Shown one piece after another: positions 8,953-17,000 of a stretch of 64,000 nucleotides of DNA. The stretch spans positions 1 to 64,000 of the forward strand of contig NZ_JALCZU010000009.1 of assembly GCF_023522835.1 (NCBI RefSeq), given 5' to 3'. A program made the translations under genes and the position numbers. Under the pieces are notes generated by a model that had not been told where the DNA came from, made no database searches, and saw only the letters and a program-made list of their open reading frames with translations. Each line of letters starts with the position of its first letter. Positions within the stretch are counted from its first letter, which is position 1. This DNA is from Oceanobacillus saliphilus (lineage in GTDB: Bacteria; Bacillota; Bacilli; Bacillales; Amphibacillaceae).

Positions 8953-8981
8953 TTGTTTTTGTGTGAGGTTATTGTTATAAT
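8953..8981 (+). promoter_or_regulatory. SigA promoter of the riboswitch-dapA transcript
   Basis: TTGTTT (8953-8958), a 17-nt spacer and a perfect TATAAT (8976-8981). Transcription would start near 8988, about 40 nt before the aptamer. Confidence 0.7.
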
Positions 8982-9028
8982 ACACATATCAATTGAATAC
9001 TTTCTTATTTTAAGATATTTAAAGTAAG

Positions 9029-9257
9029 GATAGAGGTGCAGAAACCATTAGTACTTATGTGGAGGAGTGTGAGCTCCAACGATACATGAGGAAAGGGGAA
9101 TTTGCCGAAGCGGATGGAAACTCATAATCCTGAAGCTGGTGCTGTCATTGAATAGATGCAGGACTGTCATATAGGGTGACTATATGGAGGGCTATCAAGC
9201 GTAGAACTATTACAGACGTTCTAAGCAGCAACGGCTCTCGTTGGTGCTTTTTATTTT
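9029..9257 (+). promoter_or_regulatory. Lysine riboswitch (L-box) with terminator, upstream of dapA
   Basis: The conserved lysine aptamer elements occur in order: GATAGAGGTGC (9029-9039), TTAGTA, GAGGAAAGGGGAA with TTGCCGAAGC, CATTGAATAGATGCAGGACTG and the closing GGAGGGCTATC, whose CTATC (9192-9196) pairs with GATAG (9029-9033). They match the lysC leader of B. subtilis. The expression platform is a hairpin AGCAGCAACG/CGTTGGTGCT (9224-9250) followed by TTTTTATTTT, so lysine should cause premature termination of the dapA message. A coding frame that runs through this segment is an artefact. Confidence 0.93.
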
Positions 9258-9307
9258 GGTCCTCCACACCTATGCTAAACAATTCTAATAAAAGGGTGTG
9301 TGAAGTT

Positions 9308-10201
9308 ATGAATTTCGGTAAAGTAATAACAGCGATGGTAACGCCATTTGATCAGACTGGTGAAATTGATTTTGAAGCAACTAGAGAATTAGTTAATTAC
9401 CTGATTGCAAATGGATCAGACGGATTGGTGGTAGCGGGAACAACTGGCGAATCACCAACCCTGACACATCATGAAAAATTAAAGTTATTTAAATTTGTTG
9501 TGAAAGCAGCAGGTGGCAGAGTACCTATAATTGCTGGTACGGGTTCCAACAATACAAAAGAATCAGTCGAATTGACTAAACAAGCGGAAGCGGCAGGGGT
9601 AGACGCAATTATGCTTGTAGCACCATACTATAATAAACCTTCTCAGGAGGGAATGTATCAGCACTTCCGTACCATTGCGGAAAACACCTCACTGCCTGTA
9701 ATGCTGTATAATATTCCGGGAAGAAGTGTAGTAAACATAGATCCGGAAACGATTATTCGTCTATCAAAAATAAAAAATATTGTATCTGTAAAAGAAGCAA
9801 GTGGTAATTTGGATCATACAGCGGAAATTATCAGTCATACTTCCGAAGATTTCAGTGTCTATACAGGTGAAGATAGTTTAACATTACCGACATTGGCTAT
9901 TGGTGGAACGGGGATTGTTTCTGTTTCCTCTCACATTATCGGAAATGAGATGCAGGAAATGATAGAGCATTTTTATAATGGGAAAGTAACCGATGCAGCT
10001 GTAATCCATCGTCAGATTTTACCAGTAATGCAAGCTCTGTTTGCAGCACCAAATCCAACTGCGGTAAAAGAAGCATTGAACAGAATTGGCATACGTGTTG
10101 GGGGAGTGCGCCTTCCGCTGATTCCACTAAGTGAAGCGGAGCAGGAAGCATTATCAAAAGTAATTGCTGCATACGAAAGAAAAGAAGTTTCAGGATATTA
10201 A
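9308..10201 (+). CDS. dapA: 4-hydroxy-tetrahydrodipicolinate synthase
   Basis: A 297-residue class I aldolase that condenses pyruvate with aspartate semialdehyde, the first committed step to diaminopimelate and lysine. Visible motifs: GTTGESPTL (substrate Thr-Thr), YYNKPSQEGMYQHF with the catalytic Tyr, YNIPGRSVVNI and the Schiff-base Lys in SVKEASGN. Length is normal (about 290). The start at 9308 is the ATG of MNFGKVITAMVTPF; upstream codons lie in the riboswitch. Control by the L-box makes this a lysine-repressed biosynthetic copy; it is separate from the dapB locus at 62 kb. Confidence 0.95.
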   Translation: MNFGKVITAMVTPFDQTGEIDFEATRELVNYLIANGSDGLVVAGTTGESPTLTHHEKLKLFKFVVKAAGGRVPIIAGTGSNNTKESVELTKQAEAAGVDAIMLVAPYYNKPSQEGMYQHFRTIAENTSLPVMLYNIPGRSVVNIDPETIIRLSKIKNIVSVKEASGNLDHTAEIISHTSEDFSVYTGEDSLTLPTLAIGGTGIVSVSSHIIGNEMQEMIEHFYNGKVTDAAVIHRQILPVMQALFAAPNPTAVKEALNRIGIRVGGVRLPLIPLSEAEQEALSKVIAAYERKEVSGY

Positions 10202-10208
10202 TCCGTTA

Positions 10209-10238
10209 GGGAATAAGCAACAATGCTTATTCCCTTTT
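10209..10238 (+). terminator. Terminator after dapA
   Basis: Perfect 11-bp stem GGGAATAAGCA/TGCTTATTCCC with an ACAA loop and a TTTT tail. Confidence 0.85.
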
Positions 10239-10284
10239 CCTTTCCAGATAGTAAACGCGGTGGGGAGCGGTCCGCTACCACTAG

Positions 10285-10350
10285 TATAAAAAGAATAAAA
10301 CTTACGAACTCCATAAGTGCAACGAAGACATATACGGAAAGGTATGGAAA
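10285..10350 (+). repeat. Degenerate family A two-hairpin repeat
   Basis: AAAGAATAAAACTTA, CCATAAGTGCAACGAAG and CGGAAAGG follow the family consensus order. The arms of both hairpins are largely lost. It lies between the dapA terminator and the next gene. Confidence 0.5.
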
Positions 10351-10465
10351 TCAAATAAACCCCTTTGCTTTTTCCTCCTCTATTAAAGTGAGGTATACTT
10401 ACAGATAAGATGTTCATCACATGAAAGTGGTTTTAAATCTAAATAGGATTTGGAAGGAGCGACGA

Positions 10466-10834
10466 ATGGCTGATAAAATAAGAACCGTAAAAGAAGTTGA
10501 TCAATTTATTGAGGAATTGCCAGATGAGATTCAAACAATTACCGATACTTTGAGAAATATCATTCTTAAATCTTCCCCAGAGCTAAAAGAAGAATTTAAA
10601 TGGTCCATGCCAAACTATTCGTATAATGGATTGGTTTGCTATTTGCAAGCTTCCAAAAAACATGTGAATCTCGGTTTTCATAAAGGGAATGAACTTGAGG
10701 TGAAAGACATGGATGAACTATTGCAAGGAAATGGAAAAACAATGAGGCATATTAGAATTAAAAACATGGAAGAAATTAACCGAGATTCTTTTACCATACT
10801 AATACGAGCAGCAGTCGCATTGAACGAGGATTAA
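10466..10834 (+). CDS. DUF1801-family protein (YdhG-like)
   Basis: A 122-residue protein. EFKWSMPNYSYNGLVCYL followed by KKHVNLGFHKG and a late GKTMRHIRIKN is the pattern of the DUF1801/YdhG family (small alpha-beta fold, once proposed as an iron-chaperone relative). The ATG at 10466 is chosen because GGAAGGAG ends 7 nt before it; an ATG at 10421 is in frame without such a site. Function unknown. Monocistronic. Confidence 0.75.
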   Translation: MADKIRTVKEVDQFIEELPDEIQTITDTLRNIILKSSPELKEEFKWSMPNYSYNGLVCYLQASKKHVNLGFHKGNELEVKDMDELLQGNGKTMRHIRIKNMEEINRDSFTILIRAAVALNED

Positions 10835-10868
10835 CCTACGATATAGAGGAAAATAATAGATTCTTTCA

Positions 10869-10957
10869 TTTTTAGCAGATAGAAAAGTATTAAACTTTCC
10901 TATTCTATGTGCAACGTGGCTGTCATCGAAAGGCATGATGACAGCCACGTGTTCTAC
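10869..10957 (+). repeat. Family A two-hairpin repeat
   Basis: Begins in a T-run (TTTTTAGCAGATAGAAAAG) and ends GTGTTCTA. The second hairpin is extended and perfect: CGTGGCTGTCATC (10915-10927) with GATGACAGCCACG (10937-10949) around GAAAGGCAT. Compared with the 18604 copy the bases differ on both sides of the stem in a compensating way. Confidence 0.8.
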
Positions 10958-11246
10958 TATCTCTAAGGAGCAATGAAACTGTCTATGTACAACAAAGTTC
11001 TCACTAAAAGGAATGTTGTATTTTTTGCATGAATAGGATTAAAATCGGGAAAGAGCATACAAAGAAGCCAATGTAACATCGGCTATTTCAAGTCTTTTCT
11101 TCTAAATTCCATTTGATTTTGAAGAAAAACGCTCCGTAAGTAGTCAAGTTTCAATTATCCAAAAGGAGTAAGCAATCCGTAAATCAGTACTTACTCCTTC
11201 AATTTCCACCAATTTGCGCTATAGCTTGTAAGCAAGTAGCCTTTAC

Positions 11247-11438
11247 CTAGGAGTTGTGAAATGCTTGTTTAATCTCTTTCTCAGCGATAAATGTATTCGC
11301 TGACTCTAAGCTGCGATGTTCATCTATCGAGTCTCCGGTTATTCGATTATCCGTCACGGTGGTTATACCAGCTTGGACGCTGATTCTTTCTTTTTTATCC
11401 TGTTTCGGTAAATCGTTAGTTGTATTATCATTTGCCAT
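11247..11438 (-). CDS. Small hypothetical protein
   Basis: A 63-residue hydrophilic, lysine/aspartate-rich protein (MANDNTTND start) without cysteines or membrane segments. GAGGTGAT lies 5 nt before the ATG at 11438; a GTG at 11447 is the first base of that site and is rejected. It is divergent from the next small gene across a 140-bp gap. Not recognised; composition is like small stress or spore-associated Bacillus proteins but that is only an impression. Confidence 0.5.
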   Translation of the reverse strand: MANDNTTNDLPKQDKKERISVQAGITTVTDNRITGDSIDEHRSLESANTFIAEKEIKQAFHNS

Positions 11439-11577
11439 TTTTATCACCTCATTAGATAATATGTACAGTATGTTTCACTTTATTTCGTTCAAATCAATCT
11501 GTTTACAGATTGATGCTGTATTTCTAATCTATATATTGAATCCCCATTGGTTATATTACCTTTAGGAGGTGAAAAAT

Positions 11578-11793
11578 GTGGATAAGAAAAAAGAGCGCAA
11601 TGAACAGAAAATAAATGTAAAATTAGGTGGCATGGGTTTGTATGGGACCACTTCCAATACAGAAATCGCCGGTTACATGGCTTCTGGCGACATTGAAAAT
11701 GCCGGAAGATTGGATAAAGGCTTCAAGAAAGTCGAAGATGAGGACACTGCTCCTGAAGCATCTGTTCTAGAAGGTGATCAGGAAGGATATTAA
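11578..11793 (+). CDS. Small hypothetical protein
   Basis: A 71-residue charged protein with a glycine-rich KLGGMGLYGTTSNTEIAGY centre and an acidic C-terminus. The start is the GTG at 11578, 8 nt after TAGGAGG; a GTG at 11569 overlaps the site. No signal peptide or membrane segment. Not recognised. A hairpin follows the stop. Confidence 0.55.
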   Translation: MDKKKERNEQKINVKLGGMGLYGTTSNTEIAGYMASGDIENAGRLDKGFKKVEDEDTAPEASVLEGDQEGY

Positions 11794-11804
11794 CAGAATA
11801 GATA

Positions 11805-11842
11805 CAGAAGGGCTTCGTCACTAGTTGGACAAAGCCCTCTGC
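11805..11842 (+). terminator. Probable terminator hairpin after small gene
   Basis: CAGAAGGGCTT pairs with AAGCCCTCTG (one bulge) around a 15-nt loop. The T-tract is poor, so it may only stabilise the 3' end. Confidence 0.5.
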
Positions 11843-12184
11843 AATGATTATAAACATAATAATTCTTGTCTGGAATATACATAGTTATTGTGCTAACCCA
11901 GTAATGAAGGACTTTGTTCCAAAATGAACAGACAGCTCTGTCTACTGAAGTTACATTCACTTATATAAACTACTCTAGTTCCTGCTGATTATGGTATAAA
12001 TTGCTTATAACAATGGGATTTTGGTCATAAACACCAAGGACAGAACGAATTTTCTAAAGAAAAGATTTTTATCAAGCATGAACGGGATTGTAACTCCCTA
12101 ACTCTACGGGATGAAATAACAAGACGTGTAGGTTGGGAAAAAGAAATCTCACTGTTTCACTGTATCGTAAAATTCTAAAAAGCA
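11843..12184. other. Intergenic stretch upstream of the dynamin-like gene
   Basis: About 340 AT-rich bases. No repeat copy, no supportable frame, no obvious sigma-A promoter with both boxes. Confidence 0.4.
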
Positions 12185-12199
12185 TTGCGGGGGATCAAC

Positions 12200-14944
12200 A
12201 TGACATTAGAGCAGCAATTAATAAGTAAATCCTATTATAAAACATTGATTGGTGATAATGAAACGATGCATCCAATGAAAGTTTTGGGTGAAATGTATAT
12301 GGCGGAACAACAAAATGAAGTGACTGATTTATCGTCCATCCGCTATTCTCAAGGAGAGGTATATTTTTTAAATAAAGATTTCGAAGCGGCAATTTTTAAA
12401 TGGGAAAATATTTCAAATGATTTGAAGCCTTGGGCACAGAAAAATATAGCAGATGCGCATTTTGAATTAGATTTGCTTGCAATTGCAGAAGACTATTATA
12501 AAGCAGTTGAAACGGATTCAGATGTTTTAAAAACAGAAGTCCTTCTACAGCTTTTTTCATTGTATACTCAGCTCGGAAAACTTGAAAAGGCGGTTCATGC
12601 CATTAAAAAGGCAGTTAACTTAAATCCGGATTATCCGGATGTGACAGATATGGCCCGTGCTTTCTTTGAGGATCAGCAGGATTTCGAAAATGCGATTCAT
12701 CTTGCTGTCAAGGAGTCCATACGAACCGGTTCACTGACATGGTTCAGGGTATTGGAAACATACGTGAAAATGGGCCACACTGCAACGATGGAGCCGAATT
12801 ATTTTAAGGAAGTACTGAAGTCGCTATATCATGCGGATCAGTCGTGTTTCGAAAGCCTTACAGCCGAACTTTGGAACAGTTACAGACAAAATGAACTGTA
12901 TTTCCCATGGCTTAAGGAAATCAATCACCTTTTATTAGACATGGAACCCCAAAGCTACCATACATGGAAGAAGCTTTCAACGCTCTATAAAGAAACCTAT
13001 TTTACTTTAACGGATGGAAGGTATCTAATTAGAGACTTGTCGCGTCTGATTCCGAATCTATTAACCAATTGGATGAAAATATGTACACCTTCAGATGCCC
13101 TAATCTCTTCATCAGCTACATTGGCCTGGAATGAGATCTTTCCTTCCTCCATTGATGAATCTATGATTAGTAAAGCACAGAGCATGGTGAGCCAATCTGC
13201 TGTTGATCAAAATGTTATGGAAGATGCGCTGAATCTTTTTGAAACAATCGGGAAATGGGCAAAGGATAACGGTGTGTTCTTGAGCGAGCGCCTTGAATGG
13301 ATAATCCGAGAACTTCAGGATTTCAATCATTATCACCTGCTTGTATCGGCAGCCGAATCGCATGAAAAGACGATTTTTATTAACAACCTTCTTGGAGGCG
13401 AATTCTTGGAACCTTCTTCTCAAGCTACAATCCTATTTAAAGATACGCTTGAAGCGGAAATTCATGCCATAACGGACCAAGAAGTAAAAAGCATATCCGA
13501 CGATGCCGACTATAAATCAACAATGAAACAACAAGATACACTTATTTCCGTGAAGACGCCGTTCTCATTCCTAAATGAAAATAAGATTGCTCTAATTGAT
13601 GCTCCTGGATTGTCAGATAAGAATCAAGAGAAGAATGATATGCTCAAAGATTTACATTTCGCGGACAGCCTGGTGTTTGTCTTAAGTGGGGACGCACCAC
13701 TGACAGCGAATCAGCTTGATATGGCAATTCAAATGAAGGAACAGGCACCAGAACTGACAATGCATTTCGTTCTAAATAAAATGGAAACCTCAGCTAACAA
13801 CGAGGAAGCGAATGAATTAATTGAACACACTGTATCGACTGTGAATACGTATTTTCCGCATGCAAAGCTCTTTGGTTTATCAGCACATGATGAAGATGTG
13901 GATGGATGGAGTGAATTGTCTGAATTTATTGGGACGATAAAGAATGAGCAGAAGCTGGAAGAGAAACGTACAACAAAAATTCTTTATTATATAAAAGAAT
14001 CAATTAAGTTTATGCTTGAGAAACGAATAGAAATGGAAAAGGCATACATTGAAAAAATCAAATGGAATGAAGAGATGGTTATAAAGCTCAAAGGAGCGGT
14101 TAATCAGTTAAGTGATATGGAAGAGGGAAAAATTCAGGTCATTAACACGTCATATAGCGAAATCAAACAAAAAATGAGCCAGGATCTGAAGAGCAAAATA
14201 CCGGAGCTTATTCGCGACTCCTCTGAAATAGTGAAAGAAGATAGTAATTTTGAAAGAATCCATGTTGAGCTTAATGAAGAAATGAATCATCAAATCTTTA
14301 ACTATATAGAAGAAAAGGTCTTACCTGATTTTCGAACCGCAATCCAGGGGTGGATAGTGGAAAGTGAATTGGAGTTCAAAGAAAGCCAGGAAAATTTGCA
14401 TGAATTGAGCAGAAGCTTTAATCAACTTTACGGCGAAGAAAAGATTGCGCTAGATTGTGACTTTCAAGTGCTAGATGATTGGCGCCGTGATGCAGACCGG
14501 ATGACAAGAGGTAAAATAAACCTCCAAAAAGCCAGTATACTGACGCGTTCCACTCCTTCACAATTTTTATTTAAAAGTGCAGGGAAACTGTTTGGAGCCC
14601 TTTCGCAAAATAAAGGAATGCTTCAAAATAAATATAAGCAATTCATCGAAAACAAAGATTATAGTGAAACAGCAGAATCAATTACAAATCAGTTTATGCA
14701 TCAGTTCGAGATATTCGAAAATTCATTGGAACGGGATATAAATATGTTTTTCGCGAATCCATTGGAAGTACTGAATGTAACCTTGGAGGAAACACATAAT
14801 GAGATAGAGGAAAATCAGAATACGCTAAGTGATATGCGAAAAAATCCGGAAGTTTATCGCGATCCACTTACCCTGTTCGAATTAAAGCTCCTTCAATATG
14901 AGCGGATGGCTGCTGCAGATGAACAAATCAAGGAATATCGTTAA
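12200..14944 (+). CDS. TPR plus dynamin-like GTPase-fold protein
   Basis: A 914-residue cytoplasmic protein. The first 170 or so residues form helical TPR-like repeats (YSQGEVYFLNKDFEAAIFKW, then LGKLEKAVHAIKKAVNLNP). Around residues 380-560 is a dynamin-type GTPase fold: G1 region SAAESHEKTIFINNLLGG, G3 IALIDAPGLSDKNQ, G4 HFVLNKMET. G1 has lost both glycines of GxxxxGK[ST] but keeps Lys-Thr. The remainder is long coiled coil with a hydrophobic patch (FLFKSAGKLFGALSQ) suited to membrane contact. It resembles bacterial dynamin-like proteins with an added TPR scaffold; nucleotide hydrolysis is doubtful. ATG at 12200 after GCGGGGGAT; a TTG at 12185 is rejected. Confidence 0.75.
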   Translation: MTLEQQLISKSYYKTLIGDNETMHPMKVLGEMYMAEQQNEVTDLSSIRYSQGEVYFLNKDFEAAIFKWENISNDLKPWAQKNIADAHFELDLLAIAEDYYKAVETDSDVLKTEVLLQLFSLYTQLGKLEKAVHAIKKAVNLNPDYPDVTDMARAFFEDQQDFENAIHLAVKESIRTGSLTWFRVLETYVKMGHTATMEPNYFKEVLKSLYHADQSCFESLTAELWNSYRQNELYFPWLKEINHLLLDMEPQSYHTWKKLSTLYKETYFTLTDGRYLIRDLSRLIPNLLTNWMKICTPSDALISSSATLAWNEIFPSSIDESMISKAQSMVSQSAVDQNVMEDALNLFETIGKWAKDNGVFLSERLEWIIRELQDFNHYHLLVSAAESHEKTIFINNLLGGEFLEPSSQATILFKDTLEAEIHAITDQEVKSISDDADYKSTMKQQDTLISVKTPFSFLNENKIALIDAPGLSDKNQEKNDMLKDLHFADSLVFVLSGDAPLTANQLDMAIQMKEQAPELTMHFVLNKMETSANNEEANELIEHTVSTVNTYFPHAKLFGLSAHDEDVDGWSELSEFIGTIKNEQKLEEKRTTKILYYIKESIKFMLEKRIEMEKAYIEKIKWNEEMVIKLKGAVNQLSDMEEGKIQVINTSYSEIKQKMSQDLKSKIPELIRDSSEIVKEDSNFERIHVELNEEMNHQIFNYIEEKVLPDFRTAIQGWIVESELEFKESQENLHELSRSFNQLYGEEKIALDCDFQVLDDWRRDADRMTRGKINLQKASILTRSTPSQFLFKSAGKLFGALSQNKGMLQNKYKQFIENKDYSETAESITNQFMHQFEIFENSLERDINMFFANPLEVLNVTLEETHNEIEENQNTLSDMRKNPEVYRDPLTLFELKLLQYERMAAADEQIKEYR

Positions 14945-14949
14945 ATACT

Positions 14950-14983
14950 AAGAGGAAGCTACATAAGGTAGCTTCCTCTTGTT
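14950..14983 (+). terminator. Hairpin after dynamin-like gene
   Basis: Perfect 13-bp stem AAGAGGAAGCTAC/GTAGCTTCCTCTT with a 5-nt loop; only a short T-tract follows, then a repeat fragment. Confidence 0.7.
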
Positions 14984-14984
14984 C

Positions 14985-15036
14985 GCATTATAGGAAGTAT
15001 AAAGCTTTCCAATATGCATAAGTTTACTAAGAAGCG
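14985..15036 (+). repeat. Degenerate family A repeat, left half
   Basis: GCATTATAGGAAGTATAAAG, CTTTCC and ATATGCATAAGT keep the first hairpin and linker; the second hairpin is missing. It lies directly behind the preceding hairpin. Confidence 0.55.
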
Positions 15037-15077
15037 GAAAAAATTAAATTTATTCATTAAAAATAGTCATAGTTACT

Positions 15078-15109
15078 ACATAACATAATCACTCAATCAT
15101 ATGTTATGT
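15078..15109. repeat. 10-bp inverted repeat, possible operator
   Basis: ACATAACATA (15078-15087) and TATGTTATGT (15100-15109) are exactly complementary with a 12-nt spacer. It is AT-only, so it may be a protein site or chance. Confidence 0.3.
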
Positions 15110-15210
15110 TATAGAGAAAATTCTAAGTTACGAATCATTTTAGTATTTCTTTAAATAAAGGAAATCGTTCAAACGCAGTTTTTCAACAGGCAATATCTAA
15201 AAAATCTTCA

Positions 15211-15642
15211 TTAATAAAAGAATGGGAAAAACAATCTTCTAATTCCAAGAAAAGGGAAAGGGAAAGGGCGAAATCTTCTAAATCTGAAAGGAACCCGACC
15301 AAAGCCGCCATAAGGAGGGTAGCCAAATCCTCCACCAAAACCAAATTGCCTATTTTCACCATTTTCATTTGAATCCTCAGGGCGTTGGTCACCCATAGGC
15401 ATAAGGATTTGCACATTTTCGGCATCTACATTAATAATTATCCCATCGTACACTTTTCCATCAGTTGTTTCCACCATGACATAGTGATCTCTGTGCTTAT
15501 TGCAAAAATCAAACATTTCCCTGTGGTGACTATGACCATGACTATAGTCTCCCATTGTACCTTCATGCATTTGCATAGGCATCTCGTTCATACTTGGATA
15601 AGCCATTGGATGTTGCATATTCATACCATCTTGTCGTTGCAT
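15211..15642 (-). CDS. His/Met-rich, LSm-like small protein with Gly-Phe-Arg tail
   Basis: A 143-residue protein in three parts: a Met/His-rich N-terminus (SHGHSHHRE at residues 34-42), a strand-rich core HYVMVETTDGKVYDGIIINV (about 53-85) that looks like the small LSm-type barrel found in several Bacillus spore and surface proteins, and a tail rich in Gly, Tyr, Phe, Pro and Arg. AGGAGG lies 11 nt before the ATG. The tail resembles spore coat protein tails; a coat role is inference. Stands alone between repeat copies. Confidence 0.6.
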   Translation of the reverse strand: MQRQDGMNMQHPMAYPSMNEMPMQMHEGTMGDYSHGHSHHREMFDFCNKHRDHYVMVETTDGKVYDGIIINVDAENVQILMPMGDQRPEDSNENGENRQFGFGGGFGYPPYGGFGRVPFRFRRFRPFPFPFLGIRRLFFPFFY

Positions 15643-15716
15643 TTTAAATAAAACCTCCTATTCATTTTACATTGTATACTATGTAGTACTGTTGTATTAA
15701 GTACTGGGCGTCTGTC

Positions 15717-15789
15717 TATTTTTGCAAGTATGAACGTTTATACTTTCATACTTGCATAAGTGCAACGAAGGTATTACCAAGGTTTCTAA
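15717..15789 (+). repeat. Family A two-hairpin repeat
   Basis: GCAAGTATGA (15724-15733) and TCATACTTGC (15747-15756) form the first hairpin; the linker ATAAGTGCAACGAAGG is intact, and the second hairpin is shortened before GGTTTCTA. The arm bases differ from the 18604 copy on both sides but still pair. Confidence 0.75.
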
Positions 15790-15864
15790 CTAATCTTTAC
15801 GCTTACTAGTAATTATTTATTTTATAGGCATGTGAGGGAGTTTTAAGTAAAAATCCTTTCTAAT

Positions 15865-15907
15865 TGCATAATTGGACGATTTTTCATTTAGCTGAATCGT
15901 CCTTTTT
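15865..15907 (+). terminator. Terminator-like hairpin abutting a repeat
   Basis: TTGGACGATT (from about 15872) pairs with AATCGTCC (15894-15902), followed by TTTTT. No plus-strand gene ends just upstream, so the transcript it serves is unclear. Confidence 0.5.
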
Positions 15908-15990
15908 GGGTAGGTGAAAAAGTATAAACTTACCAACCAGCATAAGTGCTACGAGGGCTGTAACCGAAAGGATAGTGACAACCACCACGT
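15907..15990 (+). repeat. Family A two-hairpin repeat
   Basis: Starts in the T-tract of the preceding hairpin. GTAGGTGAAAAAGTATAAAC, CATAAGTGCTACGAGGGCTG and ACCGAAAGG, GTGACAACCA follow the consensus; both stems are weakened. Confidence 0.7.
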
Positions 15991-16023
15991 CTGCTAAAGT
16001 ATATACAGCTTCGTTATCATGAC

Positions 16024-16058
16024 TTGACAAAATATAATAACATAAGTAAACTTACTTA
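16024..16058 (+). promoter_or_regulatory. Promoter with overlapping palindromic operator, catE-like gene
   Basis: TTGACA (16024-16029), 17-nt spacer, TAAACT (16047-16052). The perfect palindrome TAAGTA-AACT-TACTTA (16043-16058) covers the -10 box, and a related AAGTAACT segment follows at about 16063. This layout fits repression by a MarR- or DUF24-type regulator, as for catechol/quinone dioxygenase genes of B. subtilis; the regulator identity is inference. Confidence 0.6.
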
Positions 16059-16114
16059 CATAAAGTAACTATAAAGTAAAAATATAATAAGATATACATA
16101 AAGGAGGAATTTCT

Positions 16115-16975
16115 ATCAATTTTCATCGGAAACCAAATATATTTGTTGGTCATGTAAGGATTAAGGTGGAAAATTTAGAGCGCTCACTAAATTATTATAA
16201 AGAGATAATAGGTTTTCAAATTTTGGAACAAACGGAAACAACAGCTGTATTAACAACAGATGGCAGGACAAGTATATTGTCATTGGAACAGCCGGAAAAT
16301 GTTATTCCAAAAGAAGGAAAGACGACTGGGTTATATCATTTTGCCATACTATTGCCTCGTAGATCAGATTTAGCTGGTATTGTAAATTATCTTGGTGAAA
16401 AAGGAATCCGTTTTGGATCATCCGATCACCTTGTCAGTGAAGCCCTTTATTTAAAAGACCCGGATGGTAACGGTATTGAAATTTATATAGATCGGGATCC
16501 TTCTGTTTGGAGCTGGAATGAGGGAGAAGTTGCAATGGCAGTGGATCCACTCGATTTTGAAGACCTTTCATCCAGTTTGAAACAGGGGGAGTTATGGAAT
16601 GGCCTGCCCGAAGAAACAGTAATGGGCCATATCCATTTGCATGTTGCTGAATTGGAAAAGACAGAGAAATTTTACGTAGAGGGACTTGGCTTTGATATCG
16701 TAAACAGATATGGGGCACAGGCGCTATTTCTTTCCACCGGTAAGTATCATCATCATATTGGGTTAAATACGTGGAATGGAGTGGGTGCACCTGCTCCATC
16801 TGTAAACAGCCCGGGTCTGGAATCTTATACACTTCTATTGCCGAATGAGGAAGCTCTGAAACATACAGTAATAAATTTAGAGCGTATTGGTGCAGATATT
16901 AAACGACAATACAATGATTTTATGACCTATGATCCTTCGGGAAATTGTATTATATTAAAAATTGCCGAATATTGA
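16115..16975 (+). CDS. Two-module VOC dioxygenase, CatE-like, apparent ATC start
   Basis: A 286-residue protein of two vicinal-oxygen-chelate modules per half: GHVRIKVENLERSLNYY and GLYHFAILLP with DPDGNGIEIY in the first half; GHIHLHVAELEKTEKFY, HHHIGLNTW and DPSGNCIILK in the second. Length and layout match B. subtilis CatE, a catechol-2,3-dioxygenase. In the last module the usual metal-ligand Glu (GN.IEL) is Ile. The conserved N-terminus begins at codon ATC 16115, 7 nt after AAGGAGG (16101-16107); no ATG, GTG or TTG lies between an upstream stop and GTG 16166, which would remove the GHVRIKV strand. A VOC role other than catechol cleavage is possible. Confidence 0.75.
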   Translation: MNFHRKPNIFVGHVRIKVENLERSLNYYKEIIGFQILEQTETTAVLTTDGRTSILSLEQPENVIPKEGKTTGLYHFAILLPRRSDLAGIVNYLGEKGIRFGSSDHLVSEALYLKDPDGNGIEIYIDRDPSVWSWNEGEVAMAVDPLDFEDLSSSLKQGELWNGLPEETVMGHIHLHVAELEKTEKFYVEGLGFDIVNRYGAQALFLSTGKYHHHIGLNTWNGVGAPAPSVNSPGLESYTLLLPNEEALKHTVINLERIGADIKRQYNDFMTYDPSGNCIILKIAEY

Positions 16976-17000
16976 AGATCAATTAAATAGCCGTCATGAA

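Noticed and set aside
9176-9307. N-terminal extension of dapA
   Set aside because: It translates through the riboswitch terminator; homology starts at MNFGKVITAM (9308).
15078-15109. A terminator upstream of the LSm-like gene
   Set aside because: AT-only arms with no T-tract; kept only as an inverted repeat.
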